NCBI GenBank assembly: GCA_965279295.1
Contig: CBDIHQ010000017.1
Length of the DNA stretch: 64,000 nt
From: Aquabacter sp965279295
GTDB lineage: Bacteria; Pseudomonadota; Alphaproteobacteria; Rhizobiales; Xanthobacteraceae
Direction: 5' to 3' (one strand)
The translations under genes were made by a program, and so were the position numbers. Shown here in pieces: positions 25,721 through 34,925 of this stretch (positions are counted from its first letter, which is position 1; each line of letters begins with the position of its first letter). The notes under the pieces are model-generated. The model searched no databases. It was not told the origin of the DNA and saw only the letters and a list, made by a program, of their open reading frames with translations.

Positions 25721-27819
25721 GCGACCTCTCCTTGTGCATCGGCCGCGGCGGCGAGTTCCACCACGAGGTTGAACGCGGCATCGACGCTGGCGACATCTCC
25801 CACCCGCAGCAGGCAGGTGGATTCGCGCTCCTCGACCACCGCCGGGCCGGCGATCTTCATGCCGGGTGCGAGGGCGTAGCGGTCATAGACATCGATCTCG
25901 GCGAAGCCGCCCTGTTCGGGAAGATAGGCGCGCCGGCGTCCCTTGAGAGGGGTGCCGGCGGCAACCGGAGCGCCGATCTCCGACGCCAGGAAGGGGGCTG
26001 GGCCGCGCACCTCCACCTTCCAGCTCACCAGTTCTACCGGCTCCGTCAGAGCATCGACCCTGAATGCCGCGCGATATTGCTCGGCAAACATCCCCGGCAG
26101 TTCGTCAAACACCTCTCGCAGCGGGCGGTCGGGCAGGATCAGCTCGATCTCGTGGCCTTGCCCGCGATAGCGCGCATCGACGCGAAGGTCCCGAACGATG
26201 TCCGTCGGTTTGATGCCGGCCTTGAGCAGGAAGCTGGACGCTTCCTCCACCAGCGCATCAAGGATGGCGGCGAAGCCATCGGCATCTAAGCGGCCGATCT
26301 CCACCAGATGCGAACGCGCCAGTTCGAACGAGAGCGGGCTCGCCAGCAGGCCTAGCGCCGACATGACGCCCGCGCCCGGCGGCAGCACGATACGCGAGGC
26401 CCGCAGCTTGCGTGCGACGCCAGTGGCATGGATGGGGCCGCCGCCGCCGAACGCGATGATGGTCGCCGCGCGGCAGTCGAAGCCACGCTCGATGGCGTGG
26501 ATGCGGAAAGCGCGCGCGATATCCTCGTTGACCACCTCGTGGATGCCCCAGGCGGCACGGTAGAGGTCGATGCCGAGCGGCGTCGCCACATTGGCGGCTA
26601 TGGCCGCTTCCGCCTGCTGGATGCCGAGCGCCATCTTGCCGCCCAGGAAGAAGGCGGGATCCAGCAGCCCGAGAACGAGGTTGGCATCGGTGAGGGTCGC
26701 CGAGGTGCCGCCGCGTCCGTAGCAGGCGGGGCCGGGGAAGGCGCTGGCGGAGCGCGGGCCAACCTTGAGAATGCCCCGCTCGTCCACAGCCGCGATGCTG
26801 CCGCCGCCGGAGCCGATCTCGGTCATGTCGATGACCGGCAGCTTCAGGGACAATCCGCTGCCGCGCTTGTGGTGGTAGGTTCGGGCGACCTCCATCTCGT
26901 ATTTCTTCAACGCCAAGCCGTCGCGCACCAGCGCGCCCTTCGCCGTGGTGCCGCCGAGATCGAAGGCGAGCACATCGGCGATGCCGAGCCGCCGGGCGTG
27001 CTCGGCAGACATGAGAACACCAGCCGCCGGTCCCGATTCCAGCATGCGCACGGGATAGCGCCGCGCCGTGTCGGTGGTCACGGTGCCGCCGCTGGATGAC
27101 ATGATGTAGAGCCGCCCCTTGAAGCCGAGCCCGGACAGGCTGCGCTCGAGCCGGTCGAGGTAGCGATCGAACAGAGGTTGGGCATAGGCATTCACGGTGG
27201 CGGTGGTCCACCGCTCGAATTCGCGTAGATAGGGGAAGACGTCGGCGGAGGTGGAGACGTAGAGGTCGGGAAAGGCCGCTTCGACGATGCGCTTGGCTTC
27301 CTGCTCGTGCGCCGGATTGGCGTAGGCGTGCAGGAAGCAGATGGCGAGCGCCTCGATTTTCTCTCGCTCGATGAGCGAAGAGACCCGCGCCTTCACGTTC
27401 TCAACATCCAGCGGCGTCTCGATAGACCCGTCGTACCGCACCCGCTCGCTGATTTCCGCCCGACAGGCGCGCTCGACCACCGGCGGGGCGAACCGGATGC
27501 GCAGGTCGAACAGGTCGTAACGCTGCTCCAGACCCATATCCAGGAGATCGCCGAAGCCGGCAGTGACCAGCATGCCGGTGCGCGCGCCGCGCCGCTCGAT
27601 GATGGCGTTGGTCACGAGTGTGGTGCCGTGGATGATTTCACCCACGTCCGCGATGGAGAGGCCGGTCTTTTCGAGCACCACTTGGATGCCCTCGACGACC
27701 GCTGAAGAGGGGTCAGCGGGTGTCGTGAGCTGCTTGTGGAGATGAAGACGGCCATCCGCTCCGCCCGACAGTGCGAAGTCGGTGAAGGTGCCGCCGATAT
27801 CCACGCCGATCCTGATCAT
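25717..27819 (-). CDS. hydantoinase A/oxoprolinase family protein (HyuA-like)
   Basis: 700 residues from ATG 27819 (MIRIGVDIGGTFTDF). The upstream extension to 27921 is out of character and overlaps the putative operator. The ASKHA ATPase core is evident: DIGGTFTDF phosphate loop at about 6-14, GTTLVTNAIIERRGA, DLGGTTAKGAL and GGGGPIHATG. HyuA supplies the ATP-dependent phosphorylation that activates the ring amide (established for 5-oxoprolinase and N-methylhydantoinase). It is divergent from the ABC importer; the shared 201-base region carries the TetR-type dyad at 27894-27909. Confidence 0.88.
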   Translation of the reverse strand: MIRIGVDIGGTFTDFALSGGADGRLHLHKQLTTPADPSSAVVEGIQVVLEKTGLSIADVGEIIHGTTLVTNAIIERRGARTGMLVTAGFGDLLDMGLEQRYDLFDLRIRFAPPVVERACRAEISERVRYDGSIETPLDVENVKARVSSLIEREKIEALAICFLHAYANPAHEQEAKRIVEAAFPDLYVSTSADVFPYLREFERWTTATVNAYAQPLFDRYLDRLERSLSGLGFKGRLYIMSSSGGTVTTDTARRYPVRMLESGPAAGVLMSAEHARRLGIADVLAFDLGGTTAKGALVRDGLALKKYEMEVARTYHHKRGSGLSLKLPVIDMTEIGSGGGSIAAVDERGILKVGPRSASAFPGPACYGRGGTSATLTDANLVLGLLDPAFFLGGKMALGIQQAEAAIAANVATPLGIDLYRAAWGIHEVVNEDIARAFRIHAIERGFDCRAATIIAFGGGGPIHATGVARKLRASRIVLPPGAGVMSALGLLASPLSFELARSHLVEIGRLDADGFAAILDALVEEASSFLLKAGIKPTDIVRDLRVDARYRGQGHEIELILPDRPLREVFDELPGMFAEQYRAAFRVDALTEPVELVSWKVEVRGPAPFLASEIGAPVAAGTPLKGRRRAYLPEQGGFAEIDVYDRYALAPGMKIAGPAVVEERESTCLLRVGDVASVDAAFNLVVELAAAADAQGEVA

Positions 27820-27893
27820 ACGCCACCATCCCGCCGGACATTTCATGCGCGAACCGCAGGTGCGCATTCTCGGCATCGGGACGCGTCCGTCAA

Positions 27894-27909
27894 CATACAT
27901 CATTGTATG
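27894..27909. promoter_or_regulatory. dyad CATACA-TCAT-TGTATG, candidate TetR operator
   Basis: Perfect 6-bp arms, 4-base centre, 75 bases upstream of hyuA (minus) and 112 upstream of the importer receptor gene (plus). The right half continues as TGTATGGAAA, identical to the site at 33304-33313 beside the TetR and soxB genes. Confidence 0.6.
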
Positions 27910-28020
27910 GAAAATGTGCACTACTGCTTGGTAATGCAGCGTGACAGCTTGTGATCGTTGATTTATCGTCTAGCGTCATAAGGGCAATAATGCTGTCTCG
28001 TACGTCGAGCGGAGGGGTTC

Positions 28021-29139
28021 ATGAAGCACGCTGACATGTTCGCTGCACTGGTCCTCGCAATGGCGCTCGGCGCCGGCGGAGCACAGGCGCAGCAGGTCAT
28101 CAAGATCGGGGTGGTCGGTCCTCTGACCGGGGCGTTTGCCGCCGCTGGGCAGAGCCAGATCACCGGTGCCGAGATGCACGCCAAGGAAATCAATGCCAAG
28201 GGCGGTCCGTACAAGATCGAGCTTCTGTCGGAAGACGACGCGAGCAATTGCGATCAGTCCGTGAACGCCACCGTGAAGCTGGTCACACGCGAGAATGTCG
28301 TGGCGATCCTCGGCGCCCTCAACAGCCCGTGTTCGCTGGCTATGGTGCCGATCACCAAACGCTACAAAGTGCCCCAGTTCACCGTCGGCGTCGGCGCCGC
28401 GATCACCAAGCAGGGGTCGGACTACGTGTTCCGCACGGCGGTCGGCGCGGATGGGCAGACCAAGGCGCTTGCCGACTTCTCCGTAAACAAGCTGGGCCTG
28501 AAGAAGATCGCGGTGCTCTATTCGGATGACGAGTACGGCTCGTCCATGGCGAACGGCTTCAAGACGGCGCTCGCCGCGCTCGGCGTTCAGCCGGTGGCAT
28601 TCGAGAGCTTCCCGCGTTCGGATCAGGACTTCACCGGGCAGCTCACCAAGGCGAAGGACGGCGGGGCCACCGCGCTCTATGCGGTCGGCGCCTATACCGC
28701 TTCCGCGCTCATCGCAAAGCAGGCCAAGGCGCTTGGCATGAAGGTGAAGCTGCTCGGCGACACCGGAAACGCCACGCCGAAATACATCGAACTCGGCGGC
28801 GACGCGGTGGAAGGCGCGCTGGTGATGGAGCCGTTCACGCCGGTCGATCCAGACCCCAAGATCCAGGCGTTCGTGAAGGACTACAAGGCCCAGTATGGCC
28901 GCGATCCGGACGGTTGGGTGGCCGAGATGTATGACGCCGTCGGCATCATTTATGACGCGGTGGTCAAGGCGAAGAAGGTCGATCGGCAGGCGGTGCGCGA
29001 CTATGCGGCCAGCCTGACGCCCGGAAATCCCTACACCGGCATTCTCGGGCAGTGGACTTTCGATGCCACCGGCGAGGCCCAGTTCCCCCTCTACAAGGTG
29101 GAAATCCAGTCCGGTCAGAAGGTGATCGTCGGGCGCTGA
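28021..29139 (+). CDS. branched-chain-type ABC transporter substrate-binding protein (LivK-like)
   Basis: 372 residues. Signal peptide to about residue 23 (GGAQAQQ), then the type I periplasmic-binding fold: IKIGVVGPLTGAFAAAGQ, GAEMHAKEINAKGG, ILGALNSPCSLAMVPITK and VLYSDDEYGSSMANGFK. HAAT-family receptors bind amino acids, amides, urea or aromatic compounds; the ligand here is probably the substrate of HyuAB. GGAGG precedes ATG 28021. It is the first gene of the importer operon and is separated from the permease by a GC hairpin. Confidence 0.9.
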   Translation: MKHADMFAALVLAMALGAGGAQAQQVIKIGVVGPLTGAFAAAGQSQITGAEMHAKEINAKGGPYKIELLSEDDASNCDQSVNATVKLVTRENVVAILGALNSPCSLAMVPITKRYKVPQFTVGVGAAITKQGSDYVFRTAVGADGQTKALADFSVNKLGLKKIAVLYSDDEYGSSMANGFKTALAALGVQPVAFESFPRSDQDFTGQLTKAKDGGATALYAVGAYTASALIAKQAKALGMKVKLLGDTGNATPKYIELGGDAVEGALVMEPFTPVDPDPKIQAFVKDYKAQYGRDPDGWVAEMYDAVGIIYDAVVKAKKVDRQAVRDYAASLTPGNPYTGILGQWTFDATGEAQFPLYKVEIQSGQKVIVGR

Positions 29140-29154
29140 GGGCGTCTATCGCGA

Positions 29155-29180
29155 GCCGGGCCGGCAATGCGCGGCCCGGC
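29155..29180 (+). other. intercistronic stem-loop between receptor and permease genes
   Basis: GCCGGGCCG (29155-29163) pairs with CGGCCCGGC (29172-29180), loop 8 bases, no U-tract. Such hairpins after receptor genes commonly protect the upstream mRNA and so raise receptor over permease output (known for other importers; inference here). Confidence 0.5.
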
Positions 29181-29215
29181 ATCCCTCAGACACGCCGAGA
29201 TGGTGCGGTCAAAAG

Positions 29216-31096
29216 ATGAATCTTGATACGATCGCGCAATTGGTCATTTCCGGGCTGACCATCGGCTGCGTCTACAGCCTGATCGGCCTCGGGTTTGCGC
29301 TGACGCTGAAGGCAACCGACCTCATCAATTTCGCGCACAGCGAGATGGTGATGCTCGGGGCCTTCTTCGGCCTCATGCTGACGGCCTGGTTCGGTGTTCC
29401 GTTTGTCGGGGCGGTCATCATCGCCGCGCTTGCCACCGGGGTGGTGGGCATCGTCATCGAGCGGTTCATTCTCGGGCCGATCATGGTGCGCAAGGCACCG
29501 CAGCTCAATCTGCTGATCGCGACGCTCGGCCTGTCTATCGCGCTCCAGGCCCTCGCCATCATTCTGTGGGGCCGCGAGCCCATCGCCTATCCAGACCTGT
29601 TCTCGTCCGAGCCGATTGTGGTGTTCGGGCTTCGCGTGCAGCCGCTCCAGCTTTGGATCATGGGCCTTAGCCTTGTCGCCATGGCGGCGTTGCAATGGTT
29701 CTTCCAGCGGACGATGACCGGCATCGCATGGCGCGCCGCCTCGCTGGACGCCACCACGGCGGCGCTCTATGGCGTCGGGCGCCGGCGCAATGTGGCACTT
29801 ACGTTCGGCCTTAGCGCCGCTTTGGGCGGGGCCGCCGGCGTGTTGATCGCACCCCTCTTCTTCGCCTCGTTCGGGCTTGGACATTCGCTGATCATCAAGG
29901 CCTTCGCCGCGACCGCCCTGGGCGGGTTCGGGATTGTCGGGACCATGGTCGGAGGTTTGGCGCTGGGTGTCATCGAGACCCTGACGGCCGGGCTTATCTC
30001 CTCCGACTACAAGAATATCGTCACCTATTCGCTGCTGATCGCCATTTTGATGCTGTTCTTCCGCCCGCGCCTTCCCAAGGGCCGGCCGGCGGGAGATGCG
30101 GCGAAGGTGTCCGTGAGCGACGTGTCCGCCCTGTTTGCGGCCCCCAGCCGCAGGATCGCATTGGCCGTGGTTCTACTGGCGGTGTGGGCGGCCATCGGAT
30201 GGTTCGGCGACGCCTACCTGCTGCGCATCGTCAATATGTCGCTGATCGCGGCGCTGGCCGCCCTGGGGCTGCAGGTGATCGTCGGTCTCACAGGCCAGTT
30301 CTCGTTCGGCCAGGCGGGGTTCTATGGCATCGGCGCCTATACCTCGGCATTGGTGACCATGAAGCTGGGCCTGCCGTTCTGGGTCGGCCTGCCGCTTGCC
30401 GGCATCATGGCCGGGCTGGGTGCTTTGGTGGTCGCGCCGATCCTGCGGCTGAGCGGCCATTTCCTCGCCATGGCGACACTGGCGCTGGGCGAAATCATCG
30501 TCCTGCTGATGCTGAACCTGAAGTTCATCACCAACGGCGCCTATGGGCTCTATGGCATTCCGTTGCCGAGCTTCGCTGGCTATGAGGTGGAGAGCGAGGT
30601 TGGGTTCTTCATCCTCATCTCAGCTGTCCTCGCACTGGTCTATTGGGGCGTGGTGCGTCTTCAGCATTCCCGTTTCGGACGCTCGCTGATCGCGGTGCGT
30701 GAGAATGAACTCGCCGCCATCGCCTGCGGTATTCGGGCGGATCGGCAGAAGGTGAAGGCGTTCGTCATCGGCAGCGGCTGCGCGGGGCTCGCCGGCAGCC
30801 TCTATGCGCACTACCTCGCCTATATCAGCCCCGAGAGCTTCTCCTTCCTGGTTTCGGTGCAGATGGTGACAATGGTGGTGATCGGCGGACTCGGTTCGCT
30901 GCCCGGCGCCATCATCGGCGCATTCGGCGTGACGCTTCTGCCGGAGCTTCTGCGGGTGCTCGCCGATTTCCGCCTCGTGGTCTACGGCGGGCTGATCATC
31001 GTGTTCATGCTGTTCCTGCCGGGTGGGTTGGCCGAACTGGGCCGCCGCGCAGCGGCGATCCTGCTGGCACCGCGCAAGGCGAAGGAGACGGTCTGA
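29216..31096 (+). CDS. fused LivH-LivM branched-chain amino acid-type ABC permease
   Basis: 626 residues, about the sum of LivH and LivM. The N-terminal half (1-290) is LivH-like (VISGLTIGCVYSLIGLGFALTLKATDLINFAHSEM) with about eight membrane segments; the C-terminal half (from about 325) is LivM-like (LIAALAALGLQVIVGLTGQFSFGQAGFYGIGAYTSAL). A short soluble linker (about 285-310) joins them. One polypeptide thus supplies both membrane subunits. The stop overlaps the next ATG by one base. Confidence 0.9.
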   Translation: MNLDTIAQLVISGLTIGCVYSLIGLGFALTLKATDLINFAHSEMVMLGAFFGLMLTAWFGVPFVGAVIIAALATGVVGIVIERFILGPIMVRKAPQLNLLIATLGLSIALQALAIILWGREPIAYPDLFSSEPIVVFGLRVQPLQLWIMGLSLVAMAALQWFFQRTMTGIAWRAASLDATTAALYGVGRRRNVALTFGLSAALGGAAGVLIAPLFFASFGLGHSLIIKAFAATALGGFGIVGTMVGGLALGVIETLTAGLISSDYKNIVTYSLLIAILMLFFRPRLPKGRPAGDAAKVSVSDVSALFAAPSRRIALAVVLLAVWAAIGWFGDAYLLRIVNMSLIAALAALGLQVIVGLTGQFSFGQAGFYGIGAYTSALVTMKLGLPFWVGLPLAGIMAGLGALVVAPILRLSGHFLAMATLALGEIIVLLMLNLKFITNGAYGLYGIPLPSFAGYEVESEVGFFILISAVLALVYWGVVRLQHSRFGRSLIAVRENELAAIACGIRADRQKVKAFVIGSGCAGLAGSLYAHYLAYISPESFSFLVSVQMVTMVVIGGLGSLPGAIIGAFGVTLLPELLRVLADFRLVVYGGLIIVFMLFLPGGLAELGRRAAAILLAPRKAKETV

Positions 31097-31857
31097 TGCT
31101 CCTTCAGGTAGAGCGCGTCTCCAAACGCTTCGGCGGCCTCGCCGCACTCGACAATGTCTCGGTGGAGATCGCGCCGGGTGCGGTTGCGGGACTGATCGGG
31201 CCGAACGGCTCGGGCAAGTCCACCTTCTTCAACGTGGTCACGGGCGTCATTCCTTCCGACAGCGGGCGGATCGTGTTCCGGGGTGAAGAGGTCCAGGGCG
31301 CGACGCCGGACCGAAGGCAGCGCCTCGGGCTCGCCAGGACGTTCCAGGAAATCCAGTTGTTTCATGACATGACGGTCCTTGAGAACGTCATGGTTGGGGC
31401 GCACCGCACCGGCAAGGCCGATGTCTTCGGCGCCTTGCTGCGAACCTCGTCCGTACGCGCGGAGGAAGCTCAGTTGCGCGCCACGGCGCAGGAATGGCTG
31501 GCCTTCGTCGGCCTCTCCCATCTTGCCGGCGAACGCGCCCGCGCCATTTCCTATGGCCATCAGCGGCTGCTGGAAATCGCCCGTGCGCTCGCCTCCGGTC
31601 CCCAGCTTCTCATGCTGGACGAGCCGGCGGCCGGCATGAATCCGTTCGAGACGCGCGAACTCATGGCGCAGATCGAGCGCATCGCCGAGAAGGGCATCAC
31701 CGTGCTGCTGGTCGAGCACAATGTGCGCATGGTCATGAGCCTGTGCCGACGCATCACCGTGCTTCATCATGGACAGGTGATTGCCGCCGGCGCGCCGCAG
31801 GATGTCCAGCGTGACCCGGCGGTGATCGAAGCCTATCTCGGACGGGCGGAAATCTGA
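31096..31857 (+). CDS. ABC transporter ATP-binding protein (LivG-like)
   Basis: 253 residues. Walker A GPNGSGKST, signature region ISYGHQRLLEIARAL, Walker B LLMLDEPAAGMN and the switch histidine in LLVEHN. The C-terminal end ELIxAYLG-like (VIEAYLGRAEI) is typical of LivG. One-base overlaps with both neighbours show tight translational coupling. Drives uptake through the fused permease. Confidence 0.93.
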   Translation: MLLQVERVSKRFGGLAALDNVSVEIAPGAVAGLIGPNGSGKSTFFNVVTGVIPSDSGRIVFRGEEVQGATPDRRQRLGLARTFQEIQLFHDMTVLENVMVGAHRTGKADVFGALLRTSSVRAEEAQLRATAQEWLAFVGLSHLAGERARAISYGHQRLLEIARALASGPQLLMLDEPAAGMNPFETRELMAQIERIAEKGITVLLVEHNVRMVMSLCRRITVLHHGQVIAAGAPQDVQRDPAVIEAYLGRAEI

Positions 31858-32561
31858 TGCTGGCGCTGAACGACCTTCATGTGGGCTACGGCCAGATCAG
31901 CGTCCTGCGCGGCGTTTCGCTCACCGTGCCGACCGGCGCCATCACCGCACTGATCGGCGCCAATGGGGCCGGAAAATCCACCACGCTCAACACCATCTCC
32001 GGGCTGCTGAAGCCGGTGCGCGGGGAGATCCTGCTCGAAGGCGCGCGCATCAACGGGATGACGCCGGAGCAGGTGGTGCGGCTCGGCGTGGTGCAGGTGC
32101 CCGAGGGCCGAAAGGTGTTCCGCAATCTCACGGTCCACGAGACCCTGCTAATGGGCGGCTACATCCATGCCGACAAGGCCCTCGTCGCCAAGGATATCGA
32201 GCGCATGTTCGAGGCGTTCCCCCGGCTTGCAGAACGGCGCAAGCAGATGAGCGGCACGCTCTCCGGCGGCGAACAGCAGATGCTGGCGTTCGCCCGGGCA
32301 CTGGTGGCGCGGCCAAAGCTGCTGTTGCTGGACGAGCCCTCCATGGGGCTCGCCCCGCGGATTGTCGCAGAGATGGGTGGGCTGATCCGCGACATCCGCA
32401 AGCAGGGCGTTACGGTGCTGATCGTGGAGCAGAATGCCGCCCTCGCGCTGGCGGTGGCGGACGAGGGGCATGTGCTGGAAAGCGGCACGATTGCCGTCTC
32501 CTCCCCCGCGCGTGATCTTCTCGCCAACGATCGGGTCCGGGAAGCCTATCTCGGCATCTGA
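31857..32561 (+). CDS. ABC transporter ATP-binding protein (LivF-like)
   Basis: 234 residues, standard for LivF. Walker A GANGAGKST, signature LSGGEQQMLAFARAL, Walker B LLLLDEPSMGLAP, and REAYLGI at the end. Last gene of the importer operon; its stop is one base from the stop of the convergent TetR gene. Confidence 0.93.
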   Translation: MLALNDLHVGYGQISVLRGVSLTVPTGAITALIGANGAGKSTTLNTISGLLKPVRGEILLEGARINGMTPEQVVRLGVVQVPEGRKVFRNLTVHETLLMGGYIHADKALVAKDIERMFEAFPRLAERRKQMSGTLSGGEQQMLAFARALVARPKLLLLDEPSMGLAPRIVAEMGGLIRDIRKQGVTVLIVEQNAALALAVADEGHVLESGTIAVSSPARDLLANDRVREAYLGI

Positions 32562-32562
32562 C

Positions 32563-33177
32563 TCAGGCGCCATCCTTTTGGTAAGCCGCCGTGCCGACCG
32601 CGCCGGCGAGCACCGCCACATAGATGGGCAGCAGGGCCGCGCGCACCTCCCGGCTCTCCTTCACCCGCATCGCGTAATAGCCGACCTGGTGATAATAGGT
32701 GATGCGCGCGCGGACCTCCGCCTCAAGCGGTTCGAAGCCCATGGCGACATAGATTTTTTCCAGCACCGCCATGCGCGCGGTATCGCTCTCGCGCACCAGC
32801 CGCTTGACCTTGGGCACGCTGCGCGCCCAGTCGCGGACGGCGGAATCATAGTCGGGATCGAAGATCTTCGGGCTGAACCAGATGCTGACATAGTTGCGGA
32901 ACTGCACCCCGGGCTGGCCCACATCATGGTCGAGGACATGAAGGAACGGCTCGGTGTTCTGCGCCCGCCAGGATTGCAGCAACGCGTTGAGCAGGTCGTC
33001 GCGGTTCTTGAAATGCCAGTAGAAGCTGCCGCGCGAAACGCCGAGCTGATCGGCGAGGCGGTCCACCTTCACCCGCTCGATCCCCTCGCGGACCAGACTC
33101 TGCCGCGCAGCGTCGATCCAGCTGTCCCGATCGAGCCGGACTGCCGGCGCAGCCCTTTCCTTTTTCTTCGGCACCAC
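32563..33177 (-). CDS. TetR/AcrR family transcriptional regulator
   Basis: 204 residues. HTH at about 20-65 with VDRLADQLGVSRGSFYWHFKNRDDLL, then a ligand-binding helical domain. Lies between the importer operon and soxBDAG and is divergent from the latter. The dyads at 33291-33312 and 27894-27909 share TACA-N4-TGTATGGAAA and are the best candidate operators, making it the likely common repressor of hyuAB, the importer and sox. The ligand is probably a pathway amine or amide (inference). Confidence 0.88.
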   Translation of the reverse strand: MVPKKKERAAPAVRLDRDSWIDAARQSLVREGIERVKVDRLADQLGVSRGSFYWHFKNRDDLLNALLQSWRAQNTEPFLHVLDHDVGQPGVQFRNYVSIWFSPKIFDPDYDSAVRDWARSVPKVKRLVRESDTARMAVLEKIYVAMGFEPLEAEVRARITYYHQVGYYAMRVKESREVRAALLPIYVAVLAGAVGTAAYQKDGA

Positions 33178-33290
33178 CCGTCGTCTCCCGCACGCGCTCG
33201 AAATTCGAGCATCCTCAGGCTATCCCATCTGATGCGCCGACCGCAAAGGCACAAGGCCGCGCCCCTTCCGTCTTGCGGCGCAACTCCATA

Positions 33291-33312
33291 TTCAGTACAG
33301 TACTGTATGGAA
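33291..33312. promoter_or_regulatory. extended dyad with core TACAGTACTGTA, candidate TetR operator
   Basis: A perfect 12-bp palindrome (33296-33307) flanked by TTC and GAA in matching symmetry (33291-33293, 33310-33312). It lies 71 bases upstream of soxB and 114 upstream of tetR. Shares TACA-N4-TGTATGGAAA with the site at 27894-27909. Confidence 0.65.
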
Positions 33313-33382
33313 ATGGCTTGCCACTTTCAGCTATGAGCCGGCTTCGGCTGAGACTTGGCGTTGGGGGTCGATAAGGGTTCCG

Positions 33383-34636
33383 ATGCAGCGTTATTCGGTC
33401 TTCTCGCTCCTGCGCCGGGGCCTCTCGCCGGACACCCCATGGCCGGCTATGTGGCGCGCGCCGGAGCCGAAGCCGGCCTATGATGCGATCATCATCGGCG
33501 GCGGCGGGCACGGGCTGGCGACGGCCTATTATCTCGCCAAGGAGCACGGCATCACCAATGTGGCGGTGCTGGAAAAGGGCTGGATCGGCGGCGGCAATTC
33601 GGGCCGCAACACAACAATTGTGCGCTCCAATTATCTGTTCCCGGAAAGTGCCCACCTCTACGACTTTGCGCTGCGCCTCTACGAGGGCCTGTCGCAGGAT
33701 CTCAACTACAACGTGATGCTGAGCCAGCGCGGCGTTGCGATGCTTGCGCACAATCAGCACGAGCTTGAATCCTGCACCCATTGGGCCAACGCCATGCGTC
33801 TGAACGGGGTGGATTCCGACATCCTCTCGGCTGCCGACGTCAAGGCGTTGATCCCGTTCATCGACGCTTCGCCCAAGGCGCGTTACCCGGTGTGGGGCGG
33901 CTTCATCCAGCGTCGCGGGGGTGTCGCGCGGCACGATGCGGTGGTGTGGGGCTATGCCCGCGAGGCCGACCGGCGCGGCGTCGATATCATCCAGAATTGC
34001 GAAGTCACCGGCTTGCTGCGCGGCGCGAATGGCGCGGTGGTGGGTGTCGAGACCACACGCGGCACCATCCGCGCGAAACAGGTGGCGCTGACCGCTGCCG
34101 GGCACACCTCGGTTCTGGCCGGTATGGCCGGGTTCCGCCTACCGCTTCAGAGCTATGCCCTACAGGCCATGGTGTCAGAGCCGGTGAAGCCGTTCTTCGA
34201 TACGGTTGCCATATCCCTGGCGACGGGGCTCTATCTCAGCCAGTCCGACAAGGGCGAGCTGGTGTTCGGGGCGGGCCTAGACCTCTATCATTCCTACGCC
34301 CAGCGCGGGAATTACCCGGTGACGGAGCGCGTGGTTTCGAGCGCCGTCGCCATGTTCCCCGCCCTGTCGCGGCTGAAGCTGCTGCGCCAATGGGCGGGCG
34401 TCGTGGATGTGTCGCCCGATTCTTCGCCCATCATCGGCCGGTCGCCGGTGGATGGCCTGCTCCTGAACTGCGGCTGGGGAACCGGCGGGTTCAAGGCGAT
34501 TCCCGTGGGCGGATACATGCTCGCCTGGGAGCTTGCGAAGGGCAGCCCCCATGCCATTGCCGCCCCGTTCGGTCTCGGCCGCTTCTCCACCGGCGCGCTG
34601 GTGGATGAGGCCGCAGCGGCCGGCATTCCCCATTGA
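33383..34636 (+). CDS. soxB: sarcosine oxidase subunit beta
   Basis: 417 residues. Heterotetrameric sarcosine oxidase demethylates sarcosine to glycine with formaldehyde or methylene-tetrahydrofolate and H2O2. The start MQRYSVFSLLRR is typical for SoxB. FAD motif GGGGHGLATAYYLAKEHG at about 38-55; GRNTTIVRSNYL follows. The histidine in GGVARHDAV is a candidate for the covalent FMN site known in this family (inference). Followed 10 bases later by soxD. The operator dyad upstream links it to the TetR gene. Confidence 0.9.
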   Translation: MQRYSVFSLLRRGLSPDTPWPAMWRAPEPKPAYDAIIIGGGGHGLATAYYLAKEHGITNVAVLEKGWIGGGNSGRNTTIVRSNYLFPESAHLYDFALRLYEGLSQDLNYNVMLSQRGVAMLAHNQHELESCTHWANAMRLNGVDSDILSAADVKALIPFIDASPKARYPVWGGFIQRRGGVARHDAVVWGYAREADRRGVDIIQNCEVTGLLRGANGAVVGVETTRGTIRAKQVALTAAGHTSVLAGMAGFRLPLQSYALQAMVSEPVKPFFDTVAISLATGLYLSQSDKGELVFGAGLDLYHSYAQRGNYPVTERVVSSAVAMFPALSRLKLLRQWAGVVDVSPDSSPIIGRSPVDGLLLNCGWGTGGFKAIPVGGYMLAWELAKGSPHAIAAPFGLGRFSTGALVDEAAAAGIPH

Positions 34637-34646
34637 GGAGGCGCGG

Positions 34647-34925
34647 ATGCTCCTGATCGACTGCCCGTTCTGCGGCCCGCGCGCCGAACTGGAATTCGCC
34701 TGCGGTGGGCAAGCCCATATCGCGCGCCCCGGTCCGCCCGCTTCCGTCTCGGCCGAAGAGTGGGAGCAATATCTCTATTACCGCGACAATCCCAAGGGTC
34801 TGGCGCGCGAACGCTGGCACCACAGGGGCGGATGCGGCCAGTGGTTCAATGCCGTGCGCGATACCGTGACCCACGAATTCAAGGCAACCTATCCGATGGG
34901 CGCCAGCGCGCCGGAGGTCGGCTGA
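34647..34925 (+). CDS. soxD: sarcosine oxidase subunit delta
   Basis: 92 residues, the usual size. The N-terminal CPFCGPRAELEF carries two zinc-ligand cysteines and the later WHHRGGCGQWFNAVRDT supplies histidine/cysteine, matching the zinc site of SoxD. ATG 34647 follows soxB by 10 bases; the stop overlaps soxA by one base (TGATG). A longer in-frame extension upstream is inside soxB and is rejected. Confidence 0.92.
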   Translation: MLLIDCPFCGPRAELEFACGGQAHIARPGPPASVSAEEWEQYLYYRDNPKGLARERWHHRGGCGQWFNAVRDTVTHEFKATYPMGASAPEVG

